Below are positions 11,826 through 23,150 of a stretch of 64,000 nucleotides of DNA, one piece after another. The stretch spans positions 2,077,159 to 2,141,158 of the forward strand of contig NW_022098031.1 of the NCBI RefSeq assembly GCF_002288925.2, read 5' to 3'. The notes below the pieces were generated by a model. That model ran no database searches. It had not been told where the DNA came from and was given only the letters and a program-made list of their open reading frames with translations. The DNA is from Delphinapterus leucas. Taxonomy: Eukaryota; Chordata; Mammalia; Artiodactyla; Monodontidae. The position numbers and the translations under genes were made by a program. How positions within the stretch are numbered: position 1 is the stretch's first letter; each line of letters starts with the position of its first letter.

Positions 11826-14359
11826 CTTTGCATTAATGTTTGTATTAAATTGTTCCAGCTATCTCTCAGAATGTCATTTCACATTTGTTAAACACATACA
11901 AGCATACACACAAAACCAGTCCTTCCAGCAATGTTAGTACTCCATGATTACCAAGGCACTTCCTCGCAAATCCCTACACACCACATCCTCATTCAGAAAA
12001 ATAAGACCTAAGTTCAAACGAGTAAAGCAACTTCATTTCAACACAAAATTTCTCATATTATAGGAGTTTCCATTCCGACTCGCACCACCCCATTCTATGC
12101 TGATCAACTCACTGATTTTCAGCCAAAGAAAAGTATTAATCTTAATACATGTTTGACCTTGAAACTTTGAAAGACATAAGAAGATGCAATTTATCTGCTA
12201 GGTAACCACAGTGCCAACAGACATTGTATTTCAGTGTTTCTCACCCCTACCCTCCCCCCACCCCGTCCCCAGTCTTTACCTACATATACCCACACAATGT
12301 CTTGGCAGAAAATAAAATGCATGGTCCCATAAAACTTTTAGGTAATGGTCAAGTAAAGATTATTTTCTTCCTGGTCATTATAAAGGTATAGTTCATTGAC
12401 ACTAAGTCTACTAAAGATACTAAATAAACACCTATACAACCAATAAGCATTTATTTCTCCCTGAGGACCAACCAGTATTACCCCACTCAAGATATACTGA
12501 CATAACCTGAATGGTGGACTTGAAAATTAAATAAGCAACACTTTTCTTATCTTCTGAATTATGATCCTGCTAAGCATCCAGACATCACCTTAATATGTAT
12601 AGTGGCTAGGCAACTCCTAAAATTATTGGAACTCCTATCTTATTGTTAAACAATTGGAAAAGTAGGTTTTTCCCTCTTAAAGTATTTCAAAATATTTTAG
12701 AAACTCTGTTGAACTGTCATTTTAAGTGAAAGCAGTATTTAAAGATAACAAGAACTGCTGCTTTTATAGGAGAAAGTATAAAAAACTAGAAATTTTATAC
12801 TATAAAATTGAAAAGAAAATCTCAAAAGGCATATGAACTCAGTGCATGCATTCACACAGCCTTCCCATCTTCAAGGTTCAGATAAAGATTTTAATTAGGC
12901 CTCTTGAAAACTGCTGTTAACACTAAAATAAAAATTCCATCATCACTTCCTTTTCACATAGTACTCAGGATGCCATGCCTAAAAATAAAATTTAAATTCC
13001 TGATTAACATCGCAATAAGAGGGTAGAGGAATATAAAGCAGGCCATACTGCATTTGTTTAAGTGTATTTTAGCAGATATGTCTTTAACATTTAGCATTCA
13101 TTATTATACACTTAGAGACGGGTTACATTACTTCTTTTCCCTCACCTGCTAATATTTTACAAAAATCCCAAATGATAAAATACATATATAAAGTTATTTA
13201 TAATAACAAACATGCCATTATTGAGAAAAATGCTGCAGGGCAATTATCACCTGTACAACAAACTGAGGAAACTCAACTGGGTTCAATAGTAAGAAGATAT
13301 TTACATTTGTTCTCTCTCTCTCTTTTAAAGCCTCTTTTCCATGCCTATACCTACCATAATAAAAGGTGGACCGAGTACATGCGGGACTATTTTTAATCAT
13401 TATCTGCTAGTCATTTTGATAATTACTAAGCTATCCTCAAATATCAAATGTACGTTAAATTAATAAGTAAGCAAAATGAAAAATTTATTTATCAGATGCA
13501 TGTTCATTCAAGTTGGAATACACAAGTAATGGAAGATAACGTTTGATTTCATTCTGAAGCTGTAATTTGCAGGAGCCTTATTTTCACGGTCAAGGTGACT
13601 TCTGGATATACTGAGTGAATCCTTACACAGAACTGTACCGAAGAGAAAACAACATGTGTCAACCCTGTGGGTGGTGACATGCAATTTAAAATGTCTAATT
13701 ACACGTTTCACCTTAGCTAAACATCCTGAAAGATGACATGATCTAATTGCAGATTAATGCATTATTTCTCTAAGGCTACAAATGAAGCAGCTAGAGGAAA
13801 TCTCTCTCTGATTCTCCAAGTAGTCCAAGACTTTTATTAAGTACCTTTATTTGCCATGTAAATCTGAATAATCCTCCTGGATAGCACTGACTCTAAAATA
13901 TAACTAAAATATTATTGGGCATTGAAATATCATTAAGGATTGCTTTTGAAAATTGAATAGGTAAAAATCATCCCTGGTTAGGGGTCCAAAGCAAACCAGG
14001 CTAGACCTAATGAAAAATCTGATCCACTGTCTTCACTCTTTCTGGTTCTTCCCTCATATTCCCTACTTCTTTTTCTCCCTCTCCATGCCCCACCTTCTTT
14101 TCTTCTTGAATTTTTAATGAAAAATTTCAAAAACCTTTTTTTCTTCTGGCAAAGCCTATTTGAGTTTTTTTAACTTCATACTGTGGTTCAAATTTTCAAA
14201 TTTCATCAAAATTTGTGTTTGCTGGATGCATATTCTTTTAGACACTGCTTCTGGTGGATTATACAATTTGTCTAACTTCTCAACACAACACCTCAATTCT
14301 CTTTAAACTGGGAAAGACTTTAGGATTTGATGGTAATGATATTGGGTGTGCACTGGTTC
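11826..14359. other. AT-rich DNA, possible conserved noncoding block
   Basis: No gene found. The part at 13500-13860 has fewer simple runs, several TAAT/ATTA cores ('ctaattgcagattaatgc' near 13742) and no recognisable transposon, which is the usual look of a conserved regulatory block; this cannot be tested by eye. Short open frames at 13172-13396 and 13508-13711 are not convincing. Confidence 0.3.
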
Positions 14360-14510
14360 AGTCCATCCATAAATGCCCTCTGAATACTCATTCACGTGCC
14401 ACACTCTGTGCTAGGAATGAGAAGATGAACACGCTCAATCGAAGCACCCCTAGGAGCTGTAACAATTAAATGCGCCGGGTGCCATAGCTGCACATGAGCA
14501 ATATGTGCTC
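14360..14510 (-). repeat. L2 LINE 3' end fragment
   Basis: 'catccataaatgccctctga', 'cacactctgtgctaggaat', 'gagaagatgaacacgctcaa' and 'cccctaggagctgtaacaa' match the reversed L2 3' end in order. Confidence 0.6.
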
Positions 14511-14536
14511 TGAGGAGGGGTTGTTCATTCGGAGGT

Positions 14537-14783
14537 TGCTACAGATTGACTGTTTCTGTCCCCCAAAATTCACATTTTGAATTCCTAACCACCAATGTGA
14601 TGGTCTTTGGAGATGCATCCTTCGGATAGGTGATTAGGTCATGAGGGTAGAACCCCCATGTATGGGATTAGTGCCCTTATAAAAGAGACCACAGAGAGCT
14701 CCCTGGCCCCATCCACCATGTGAGGACAGTGAAAAGGCTACCATCCGGTGATTTGTTGTAGCAGCCCGAATGGAATAAGATAG
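14537..14783 (+). mobile_element. MLT1-like (MaLR) solo LTR, internally deleted
   Basis: LTR of an ancient mammalian MaLR retrotransposon. It starts near 'tgctacagattgactg', continues with 'gtcccccaaaattcacattt', 'atgtgatggtctttggagat', 'gtgattaggtcatgagggt', 'gggattagtgcccttataaa' and 'ccaccatgtgaggacagtga'. It then jumps to the terminal 'gttgtagcagcccgaatgg' and ends near 14783, so the usual stretch before the 3' end is missing. No internal retroviral coding part is next to it, as expected of a solo LTR. The exact subfamily name is from memory and may be wrong. Confidence 0.75.
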
Positions 14784-14924
14784 AGGCGGACTCTTAGGCT
14801 GGATAATTATGTATCCTTTTCAACTCTTCTCTAAATCATCCTATTTCAGTCCTATTCTTATACTTTACTATTTTTTCTAACTTTCTCCAGCCTCCCAATG
14901 ATATAGTCACATAACTTGTCTTCC

Positions 14925-15030
14925 AGAATCATTCATTCCTGCCACTAATCTTTATTATGTCCCTACTATGGGACATAGTTAAAGGTGGAGGGTGCAGAGA
15001 TGAAAGGCTGTTCTGCTTTTAGGGAGCCTA
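14925..15030 (-). repeat. L2 LINE 3' end fragment
   Basis: 'atcattcattcctgccacta', 'tttattatgtccctactatg' and 'cttttagggagcctaggggg' correspond to the reversed L2 terminus. Confidence 0.55.
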
Positions 15031-15057
15031 GGGGGTGAATTAAACTTAATATCTATT

Positions 15058-15069
15058 TAATTGCAATTA
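15058..15069. promoter_or_regulatory. TAATTGCAATTA palindrome (possible homeodomain dimer site)
   Basis: A perfect 12-bp palindrome with two facing TAAT half-sites and a 4-bp spacer. Paired-class homeodomain dimers are known to bind such TAAT(N)nATTA sites. The same word recurs at 15908-15919. Function is inference only; AT-rich DNA makes chance copies plausible. Confidence 0.25.
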
Positions 15070-15906
15070 TTAAGGACTAAGCATGACAAGTAAAATTTTC
15101 TGTCCTCCTGGTTTTGTCATTTAAAGTTAAATTTTTCTTTTTTTCATCTGATTCTGATTTTTGTTTTTAATAGTTAGCTTAAAGAAAAATAAAGTACCTA
15201 AGGAGACAGAATGTGATCCAAGAAATCTATAGTGTCTCCTTAGGGAAAACCACAAATGTTGGTCTCTTTTCTTGATAGATAAAGGGTTGTGTCACGCTGA
15301 GCAACCTCATATGGCAATGGCCATTTTAGGGGGCCAGAACCTACACAGTGTTCATTAAGCCATTGATTGAATTTTGCCCTGTGAAGAAAATGAACATAAG
15401 GAAATGTAGGAGTAGAATGATTTTACGGGGCTAAAACCTGAGAAAACTGTAGTCTAGGAATATTCTAGAACTGCCAATAAATAAATAGTGAAAACTGTGC
15501 TTTTCGGTATAACTACTATACAGTATTCATCTGAACCAAGCATGAGTCATGGCATCCTGACAATCCACGCCACATTTGAAACAAATTGGAACTACAATTT
15601 ATAGTACAATAGAACCCAAGACAGAGGCACATGTAGTCCAGGCTCTTTAAATATTCTATAAATAATAGCTCAGAGAGGCACAATTGACAATGAGCAGAGG
15701 CTGGATGATGAATCATCAAGTAGTTTAAGTAAAACCCTGCCCGATTAAATGCTTTGTTTTTAAACCACCTGCACCAGTGTCTGCTGTTAGCAGGACAGAT
15801 CAAATTGTTCTCGGGCTTTTTTCAAAAAAAAAAAGCAGACGGGCTTACAAATGATAAATTTTATTATATTATGAAACTGCCGCCCAACTGAAGTGCTGAG
15901 CATTGT
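15070..15906. other. DNA without recognised gene or repeat
   Basis: No supported gene. A 95-codon open frame on the minus strand (15516-15803) and a 65-codon one (15787-15984) show no domain or signal I recognise. An A-run flanked by T-run ('cttttttcaaaaaaaaaaag') lies at about 15818-15837 and could fold into a short hairpin. Confidence 0.35.
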
Positions 15907-15920
15907 ATAATTGCAATTAT
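15907..15920. promoter_or_regulatory. ATAATTGCAATTAT palindrome (possible homeodomain dimer site)
   Basis: Perfect 14-bp palindrome containing the same TAATTGCAATTA core as 15058-15069. It lies beside the GC-richer block at about 15940-16400. Whether a factor binds it is unknown. Confidence 0.25.
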
Positions 15921-16082
15921 CTACATTTTGGCCCAGGATGGAGTGCCAGGCAATGCCAAAGACAAGGCTGGTGTACATGATCAAGCTTCTATGGCTTTGG
16001 GTTGATGGCTCGTAATTTCATTTTGGTCTTCGTGGCCTGGAGAATTCATTTTTCCTTCCTTCACTTTAGGAGTCTTTTTTGT

Positions 16083-16388
16083 TTATCCCACCAACCAGTT
16101 ACCAGAAGCTGTATTGACTAAGTTAATTAGTGGAGTCTCCTTCGGAAGCTGGGGCTTGCTGAGGGTGGTCATTAGAACAAACAGACGTGCAGAGGCTGGG
16201 GACATCCTAAATGACACATGAGCTCTGGCAAGCGCTCTAGTAGCCAAACCACTAGGGGCTGCAATGGCGGCTGTGACCAGATGATGGCAAAAGGTCCACT
16301 CAGGTGAACAAAAGATCTGGTCATTCATTTGGTTTTGAACACGATGCCAAAAAGGGGGTTGACTAACTTGTTCACTGAACTGACTCAT
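16083..16388 (-). other. Unidentified 101-codon open frame in a GC-richer block
   Basis: Open frame from ATG (complement of 16386-16388) to TAA. The local base composition is clearly richer in G and C than the surrounding DNA, and the predicted product is rich in Ala, Pro, Ser and Thr in its middle. Near residues 44-67 it has a small-residue, Arg-containing stretch. I do not recognise a family. The start context is poor, there is no splice evidence and no A tail on the minus-strand 3' side, so a processed gene copy is possible but not shown. After the stop, other frames continue with charged text ending near 16010, which could mean an older frame broken by indels. Chance is a fair alternative. 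Confidence 0.25.
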
Positions 16389-16639
16389 AACACAGACTAA
16401 GAGAGTCTTATTTTAACGTTAACCAGACGTTTTGTTTATGTAGTTACAAACTGACATCACATATTAAACAGTACTTTTTAAACGAGTCGTTCCCCCCTTC
16501 CCTGGGATTATCCTAATTACTTTAAAAATTTTATAATATTAAATCCCACAATATTGTTGTCCTGAAACCTTATTTAACCCTATTTCTCATATGTCTTCTG
16601 TATTAGGACCCAAAATTAGCACTGGGCTCTCATTTTACT

Positions 16640-16803
16640 TTATATCATACTTTGTATCAATTCCTTGCTCATGTCCCTTCCCTACTTATCACACTGGTAG
16701 TTGCTGGAGGAACGGAGACATGAACCCTCTTTCTAATTTATTTTGATGTCACTAGAATTCAGCACAAATCCAGTAACAATTGCTTAATAAACCAATGAAT
16801 GAA
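16640..16803 (+). repeat. L2 LINE 3' end
   Basis: 'actttgtatcaattccttgc', 'ggaggaacggagacatgaac' and 'caattgcttaataaaccaat' plus 'gaatgaa' follow the L2 3' end on the plus strand. Confidence 0.65.
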
Positions 16804-17404
16804 GTTCCTGGTTCCATAATAGAATGACCTGTAGATAATTAGGAGACAACTTTTTATCCAAAAGAAAAATCTTTGTTTTGTATTTAAAAAAAGGTATATT
16901 TGAGGCTTTATGACACGAGCAGGATTATACTGAATTAGGGCAAAGAGGTAATCCATATATTGAGTGTCTGGACTTCACTATTATTCTGGATGAAATACAT
17001 TACCTATTTACATAGAGGATTATCTCATATCCCATTAAAAACAACCACCTCCAAATTAGTATAAAATTGTATTAGATGAAAAAACTTTATCCTTTGATGT
17101 CCATGAGTGATGTTGCTTTATATTTAAAATATAAAGATACAGAAACCCATCAATCCTCATGACGCTATTTGTAGGTTGGTACTTTGGTGACAGTGGAATG
17201 GCTCCTCCATTTTGGTCTAAGCAACAAGGTTTCCTGGTACAGATGTTAGAGGAAAAAAAGAATGGCACAATTTTGTTCAATAATTCTCTTAAATCCAGGG
17301 CTCTGTAGTTAAGGAAAACAACTTGAGAATGAAACTCTCTCACTAAAAGGTCATGATGAAATAACATATTTTTCTCACAGTTTTCTCACAGTCTGTTGGC
17401 ATGT

Positions 17405-17476
17405 CAAGGACAGGGAATCAGTCAGACATAACTGGTTTTGAATATTAGCTTTGTCATTTACTAGCTCTGTGTCTTG
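17405..17476 (+). repeat. MIR SINE fragment (left part)
   Basis: 'cagtcagacataactggttt', 'attagctttgtcatttacta' and 'gctctgtgtcttg' are the 5' half of a plus-strand MIR. A 3' half with matching order resumes near 17973, so both may come from one MIR opened by later insertion. Confidence 0.6.
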
Positions 17477-17855
17477 TTTGTTTTACAAAACATATTTTAA
17501 TTAAAAATGTTGGCTATGGGTTTATTATTATTGTCATTTAAAAATGAATCAGTAAATAAATTTCTCAGTTTAGTTTCTAATACATAAATATTGATGTATT
17601 AGATTACCACCCACACAAACAAAATATCCTTAGAATTCTCAATAATTTTTAAGATGTAAATGGATCCTGAAACCAAAAAGTTCATCTCTGGGCAGGCCTT
17701 CATTCCTGTATGACATGGGAGGGACACACTACCCATACTTTTTGGATATCTTTTCTTGACAGGGTTCTTCTGTATTTGGCATGCCTGTACCCCAGGGGCT
17801 GGGCGATAACTGCATACCCACCAGTTTTCTGGTTGAACGACTGGGTAAGTTATAT

Positions 17856-17975
17856 ATATATTTTTAATTTTATTGGAGTATAGTTGATTTACAATGTTGT
17901 GTTAGTTTCAGGTGTACAGCAAAGTGATTCAGTTATGCATATATTCATTCTTTTTCAGATTCTTTACCAAACCAG
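17856..17975 (-). mobile_element. L1 3' end, minus strand
   Basis: Short 5'-truncated L1. 'ttttattggagtatagttga', 'tttacaatgttgtgttagtt', 'tcaggtgtacagcaaagtga' and 'ttcagttatgcatatattca' are the reverse complement of a well-known artiodactyl L1 3' terminus; the text ends with 'tttttcagattcttta'. No coding part is included. No clear target-site duplication was found. Confidence 0.85.
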
Positions 17976-18130
17976 CTGTGTCTTGCAATAAACTTTTTAA
18001 CCTCTCAGAAACACATTGTTTTGTGCTGTGAAATGAAGCTTATGGTCTCTACATCCAAAGGTGGTTGTGATTTCATAAAATACTATGAGAAACTGGCTGG
18101 CACTTTGAATGTTCTCCACTGAAGGAAGTC
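17976..18130 (+). repeat. MIR SINE fragment (right part)
   Basis: 'agctgtgtcttgcaataaac', 'aacctctcagaaacacattg', 'gtgctgtgaaatgaagctta' and 'gagaaactggctggcacttt' give the 3' half of a plus-strand MIR, probably continuous with 17405-17476 before the insertion between them. Confidence 0.6.
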
Positions 18131-20950
18131 CCTTCTCATCACTGGGGTTGATCAGAAACTGTGTTAAAACCTAAATTACACTAGAATTTATGATTGCTTA
18201 TATTATCATGTTATGAATATACTTCAGAAAGGGATAGCTTCAGTGAATTATGGTGCATCCATTTAATGAAACATGGTAGTGTCAAAACTAGGTTCCTATG
18301 TATTCACACATTAATTTATACCTTATATGATTGAGTAAAAAATTAATCTACAGAAGGATATTACAGAAAAACCCATTAATGTAAACATATATATTTGCAT
18401 ATTGTCAAAAGTTTGAAAGGATTCACACCAAACTGACAATTTTAGTTACTTTTAGGAGCTACCATTCCAGAAAGGCTTTACTTTTTTCTTTGTGTTTTTG
18501 AAAATTTTGAGAATTATGACTTCCCAGAAAAATGCTAAAACATTTCTAACTTTTGAAAACATAATTTTATTCTGCCACTATGCACAAATATTGATTATAA
18601 TCTTCATGTACATCTACTCTGTTCCTATGAAAGTAGAGGCAAATCCATATCCCAAAGGTTTTTATAGTTCAGATTATTCAATGTAATTTAGGTTGCCCAG
18701 TTCTACCTCTGTACCCTGTTCAGGCTAATGGGAGGGAAACTCCCTATCTATTCTCTCTGGCATCTCTGTTTTCCTCAAATGCTTCCTTTTCAATGTGAGG
18801 CATATGCCTCAAAGAGAGATCTGAAAGTCTCTTGTATTTTCTCAAAAATGCATTTCCCTACCTGGTTGCTTTTAATTCTCTTCTTTTAGAGAGACTTATT
18901 TCGCTGTATCTCATTTTAGATATTTTCTTCAGCAATCACTCAGAAACACCTGCCATTGTCAGTCAATCTGTGGAATACAGACACTTAAAAGTGAATTATA
19001 AATGAAATGGTGTTGTGATTGAAGTCTCTCAGACTGGGTATTACTTAAGGTTTTGAAAACTTTGCTGTATTATTTTGTGACAACTCACACCTTCTAAACT
19101 CACTTGGAACAATCTTGAAACCAGTGGATACATTTTACTCATTATCATAGCTCTGCAAATATTACTTGGTGTTATTTTACGGAAATAACTTTACTTCACA
19201 TTCATTATTAATGTAGAAATCTTGACTATTCATTCAATCTATTTATGAATATTCCTCTAAGTATTCCATAGCAATTCTGTATTTCCAAAAGGATCCTCTA
19301 CAGGAAAACTATTAAGCATTCTTTTTAGTATTTTTATGCCTATGGTTCCAAAAATAACTGTTCCCATATTTGTCCAGGGATATACCATGTCTTTCTTATT
19401 GCTATAGTCCTTGGTTTGGAGACGTCATAGCCAATCACTAGCCACTGGTATAAAGAAAATGACTGAATTCAGTAGGACTAAAAATGAAAGAGGTGACCCT
19501 ATTTGAGGATCTGGAATTTTACACCTGCTACACTATAATGTAAGTGGCCCTGCTATCCATTACAGGAAAAAGAGATTTTAACTAAAACTGTGCAAGAAAC
19601 TTAAATCTGAGACACCAAACTGGAGATATCATGCTTTAAATGTCAGTGCATGCATGCTATGGAAGCATCTCTCTGTGGACACTATACAAGTCTATGTCTG
19701 TCTGTGGACACTACCTTGCTTTTGGCACAGGGAGCATGAAGGGAATGGATACTACCTAAAATGCTAACGTGTTCAGTCTAATTTAAAATGCTCATATGTC
19801 TATGATAAAATGAACGGGAAATAAATTCTTGACCAGATTAGAATCGTGAAGAAACTGTCAGTCAAACGCTACTTGTCATGCCTTGAGTTGATTAAATTCA
19901 TATAATCCTATATACACATGAATATAATGAATGCAAATTTTAATCCATGAAGCCTAAATTAATAAACAGAATGAATATAGCTTCATTTCATAGAATTACA
20001 CAGAACAGACATAAAATGGACAGCAATTCATGTATATTATATCTGTGCAATGTTTATCATTAATAACAGTATATTTTCATTGAAATGTGGGTTATGAACT
20101 ATGCTAAATACTGCAGGCATCATTAATTTTCTGTCACAGTATATTATAAAATTTAAAAAGGCAGTAATTAATCTGACATAAGTCTTTCTTACAAGCCAGC
20201 TGTTAATTTCTAGATGAAATAATACATTCTCTAAATTATATTTTGATTATGAGTAAAGAAAGCAATATGACTAAATAAGAAAATTAAATATGTCATTAAT
20301 TGTAGAAAATGTTATTCCATGACTAATTCCCTCATTTTGAGAGCCTTTAATATAGTGAGCTGTAGTAATATTGACTTAAAAAAATTATCTGAGAAATAGT
20401 GTTCTTACTTTTCTTAGTTAGGTGGTTAAAGTAAGTTGCAGGACCTTTCATGTATTATATTTGTATCCTTTTCTATCACTACTGTTGGATTTATTCATTT
20501 TTTACATACAGTATTTCTATGGTTCTTTAAAAGCTCTGAAAAAAATGAACTTGAAAATGTATAGCTGGTATTTTAAAACGCTACTTGACTATAAGGATAT
20601 TTTATTAAAGTATTTACTAAGATTGTTTTGTTAGGATTGGTTTATATAAAAAGACCTACCCTAATTTAGTTATTTTTCTTTTATCCATATAGGGACTAAA
20701 GGCCTTTAGTGCTATCACTCTTTAGACAATATCTCTCGCAACAAGTCCAGGCTCTCCTACGTTAATAAAAACGACCCAAGCAGTTTTATAAAGAACAACA
20801 ATAATTTGAATAAAACAAAAACCAAACAAAATCCCTGTCTCCAAAGCTACACCGGCTGTATCAAGCCTTTCTGTGGCCTATTAGCACTGAGAAATTATCA
20901 GCCTGAACAACAGTCATTTTAGTACATATTTAAAAATTGTAATCTCTTAC
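18131..20950. other. AT-rich DNA without recognised gene
   Basis: 2.8 kb of AT-rich sequence. I found no gene or named repeat. A local near-duplication 'ctgtggacacta' occurs at about 19674 and 19703. Confidence 0.4.
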
Positions 20951-21315
20951 CAGCCGTTTTCTGTTAGGTGAATCTGTTTTTCTTTTCTAGATTCAGTCAA
21001 ACTTTTGCCAGGCACTGTTTCATCCGTTTGAATTTGGTAGCCTGTGTGAACAGTCCATGACTCTAACTTAAACTGGCTTGTTTCACAGAAAAGTTCCAAT
21101 TCATCAGCCGCTAGGTTTCCAATTCCAGGTCGTGGTGTATAATCTAGCCTAAATGTGAGTGATGTTTCTTTCAAGAAAAGAAACGATTTCCAATGCAAAA
21201 TACTCTCCTCTCCGTCTTTTGGCATATTTTCACTTTGCCAAGTTGTGCCCAAAAGAGAGACTAAAGAACTGAGCAGTACATGGAGACATCGCCATCTATA
21301 GCACCTTCTTGAAGG
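20951..21315 (-). other. Candidate protein-coding exon or unitary pseudogene (unidentified)
   Basis: On the minus strand 121 codons are open from 21315 down to a strong splice-donor match, CTG followed by GTAAGAG, with the intron GT at 20950-20949 (phase 2). Near the start a hydrophobic run, LHVLLSSLVSLLG, followed by TTWQSE, looks like a signal peptide with a cleavage region. The rest is mixed polar and charged (for example LDYTPRPGIGNL and ELELFCETSQFKLESW), unlike chance frames here. There is no in-frame ATG between the upstream stop and the hydrophobic run; ATGs at about 21294 and 21288 lie in another frame. This could be a secreted or membrane protein's first exon that lost its start by a frameshift, an internal exon, or chance. 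No protein family recognised. Confidence 0.4.
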
Positions 21316-21889
21316 TTAATTCCTAAATCTATAACATTCCTGCTGTTTGCCAGGAAACTAGGGCTCCAGGGGAGAGGAGAAAGAAACCAAGCTGATGGGG
21401 TAAACTAGTTGCAAATCTTTCAGGAATAGTAAAAACAACAACAACTAAAAACGCCTTAAGTGGTAGTCCATCACAACATACAAACAATTCGTAGTTAATA
21501 AATAAATGTCACGAAACATTTTGGAAACAAAACTTGCAAAGTTGTTTTTTTTCTCCAGTAGATGTAAATAATTCTTATACCCTTTATACTAAGAGGCAGA
21601 TTCATAACAAATAGATATTTCTCTTCTACATTTTGATCAAACCCAGTGCTTTTGTTTGTTCACTCCAAAGTGGAGATATTTTAGCTAAACATGTAATGGC
21701 TTTCCAGTTTGGTGAGGAAATGTATCATTAAAGTACTTACTACATGTTTAGTGTAAGATGTTATGGGCACTATAGAATTACTGAGTCTAGTGGTTTTAAG
21801 GGTAGCTCCAGTTCTTATAAATACAAGCTTTAACCCTTTAAGTATTACTGGATAAAGGAACTTTGTCCTCCTTTTCCTACTGTATCTCC
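21316..21889. other. DNA without recognised gene
   Basis: No gene or named repeat supported. A 79-codon minus-strand frame (21681-21920) overlaps the repeat that follows and is taken as chance. Confidence 0.35.
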
Positions 21890-21948
21890 AGTGAGGAGAT
21901 GCCTGGCACATACAAGACACCCAGCAAATTCCTGTGGAATGAATAAAT
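21890..21948 (+). repeat. L2 LINE 3' terminal fragment
   Basis: 'atgcctggcacatacaagac' followed by 'gtggaatgaataaatgtg' is the last part of L2 on the plus strand. Short. Confidence 0.55.
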
Positions 21949-22908
21949 GTGTTCCCTCCTTGTAAGAGAGATTATCTTTTGGGAAATATTTTTTTCAGAT
22001 TTTAAATATTTTTAAAAGGACATTTTACTGAAATATAAATAAAAAGGTTTTTATGTTAGAATTCTCTAACATATAAATATACAGATTTCTCTAATATATA
22101 AATATAAAGCTGCTGTAACATTACATACCTGAGTTACAGCCTAAAACTTTTGTCTGGATACTACTTTAAAAAAAGAAAACAAAAGGATCTGAGTTTCTCT
22201 TTGAACAAGTCCAGTGGTGACATTAAAGAGGAAACTGCATATTTTGAACTAGACTTCTTCTATTCCTCCTCCTCCTATCTTCTCCCACAAGGCTAAGAAA
22301 TATTAGAAAAAGTAGAAAAGCCAAGAAAGGCTGCCTCCAGTTTCAGGTGGGATATGGGAGGCATGTTGGCTGTGGGAGAGTGAACAAAGGATTGAATAAG
22401 GGCAGAAAGAGCACAATTATCCACCATTTACTCTCTCTATACAAACAGAAGTGATTCCCCGTTGATATCATTAGATTTGTGCCAAAACCCACATTATTAG
22501 TGAAGTACAATGCTAATGTGACTAGATGAGCACCAAAGACTGATGATTCCATGTGCGTTTCCCATAAGCACTGCTGATCTCATTTCCTGAACAGAGGAGA
22601 GAGGCTTGGTAACATTTGCCTAAGTATATCACTGAATGAACTGAAATTGTGCACATTAAAAAAGAAAAAATATATCAACACACGATACATAGGTTAGATA
22701 TGTAAGACTCTATATGTATGTACACATATGGATATTATATGCATATTATATTAAGTCCCTTATTTATTCTGAAACAAATCCAACAGCTGAATTGTCTCTG
22801 TAACATCTTTTGGGGAATTATAAGTTTTAAATGCTGAATCATGTCCCAAGTCTAAGGGGAAAAAAACACATTTACTTCACAATTATTCTATTTTAATCTC
22901 AAGTACTT
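21949..22908. other. AT-rich DNA, nothing recognised
   Basis: No gene found. At about 22056-22110 a roughly 27-bp unit ('ttctctaacatataaatata' and its neighbour 'ttctctaatatataaatata') is imperfectly doubled. Confidence 0.35.
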
Positions 22909-23150
22909 TTTTTTTTTAACATCTTTATTGGAGTGTAATTGCTTTACAGTGTTGTGTTAGTTTCTGCTGTATAACCAAATGAATCAGCTATATGCATACG
23001 TATATCCCCATATCCCCTCCCTCTTGCATCTCCCTCCCACCCTCCTTATCCCACCCCTCTAGGTGGTTGCAAAGCACCGAGCTGATCTCCCTGTGCCATG
23101 CAGCTGCTTCCCACTAGCTATTTTACATTTGGTAGTGTTTTTATGTCACT
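22909..23150 (-). mobile_element. L1 3' UTR fragment, minus strand
   Basis: 5'-truncated L1 with the T-run of its tail at about 22908-22917. Then come 'aacatctttattggagtgta' and 'tgttagtttctgctgtataa', the C-rich block 23032-23056, 'gagctgatctccctgtgcca' and 'ctgcttcccactagctattt', which is the reverse complement of the 3' UTR at 49086-49448. It ends near 'tttttatgtcac'. Purely noncoding. Target-site duplication not clear. Confidence 0.88.
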
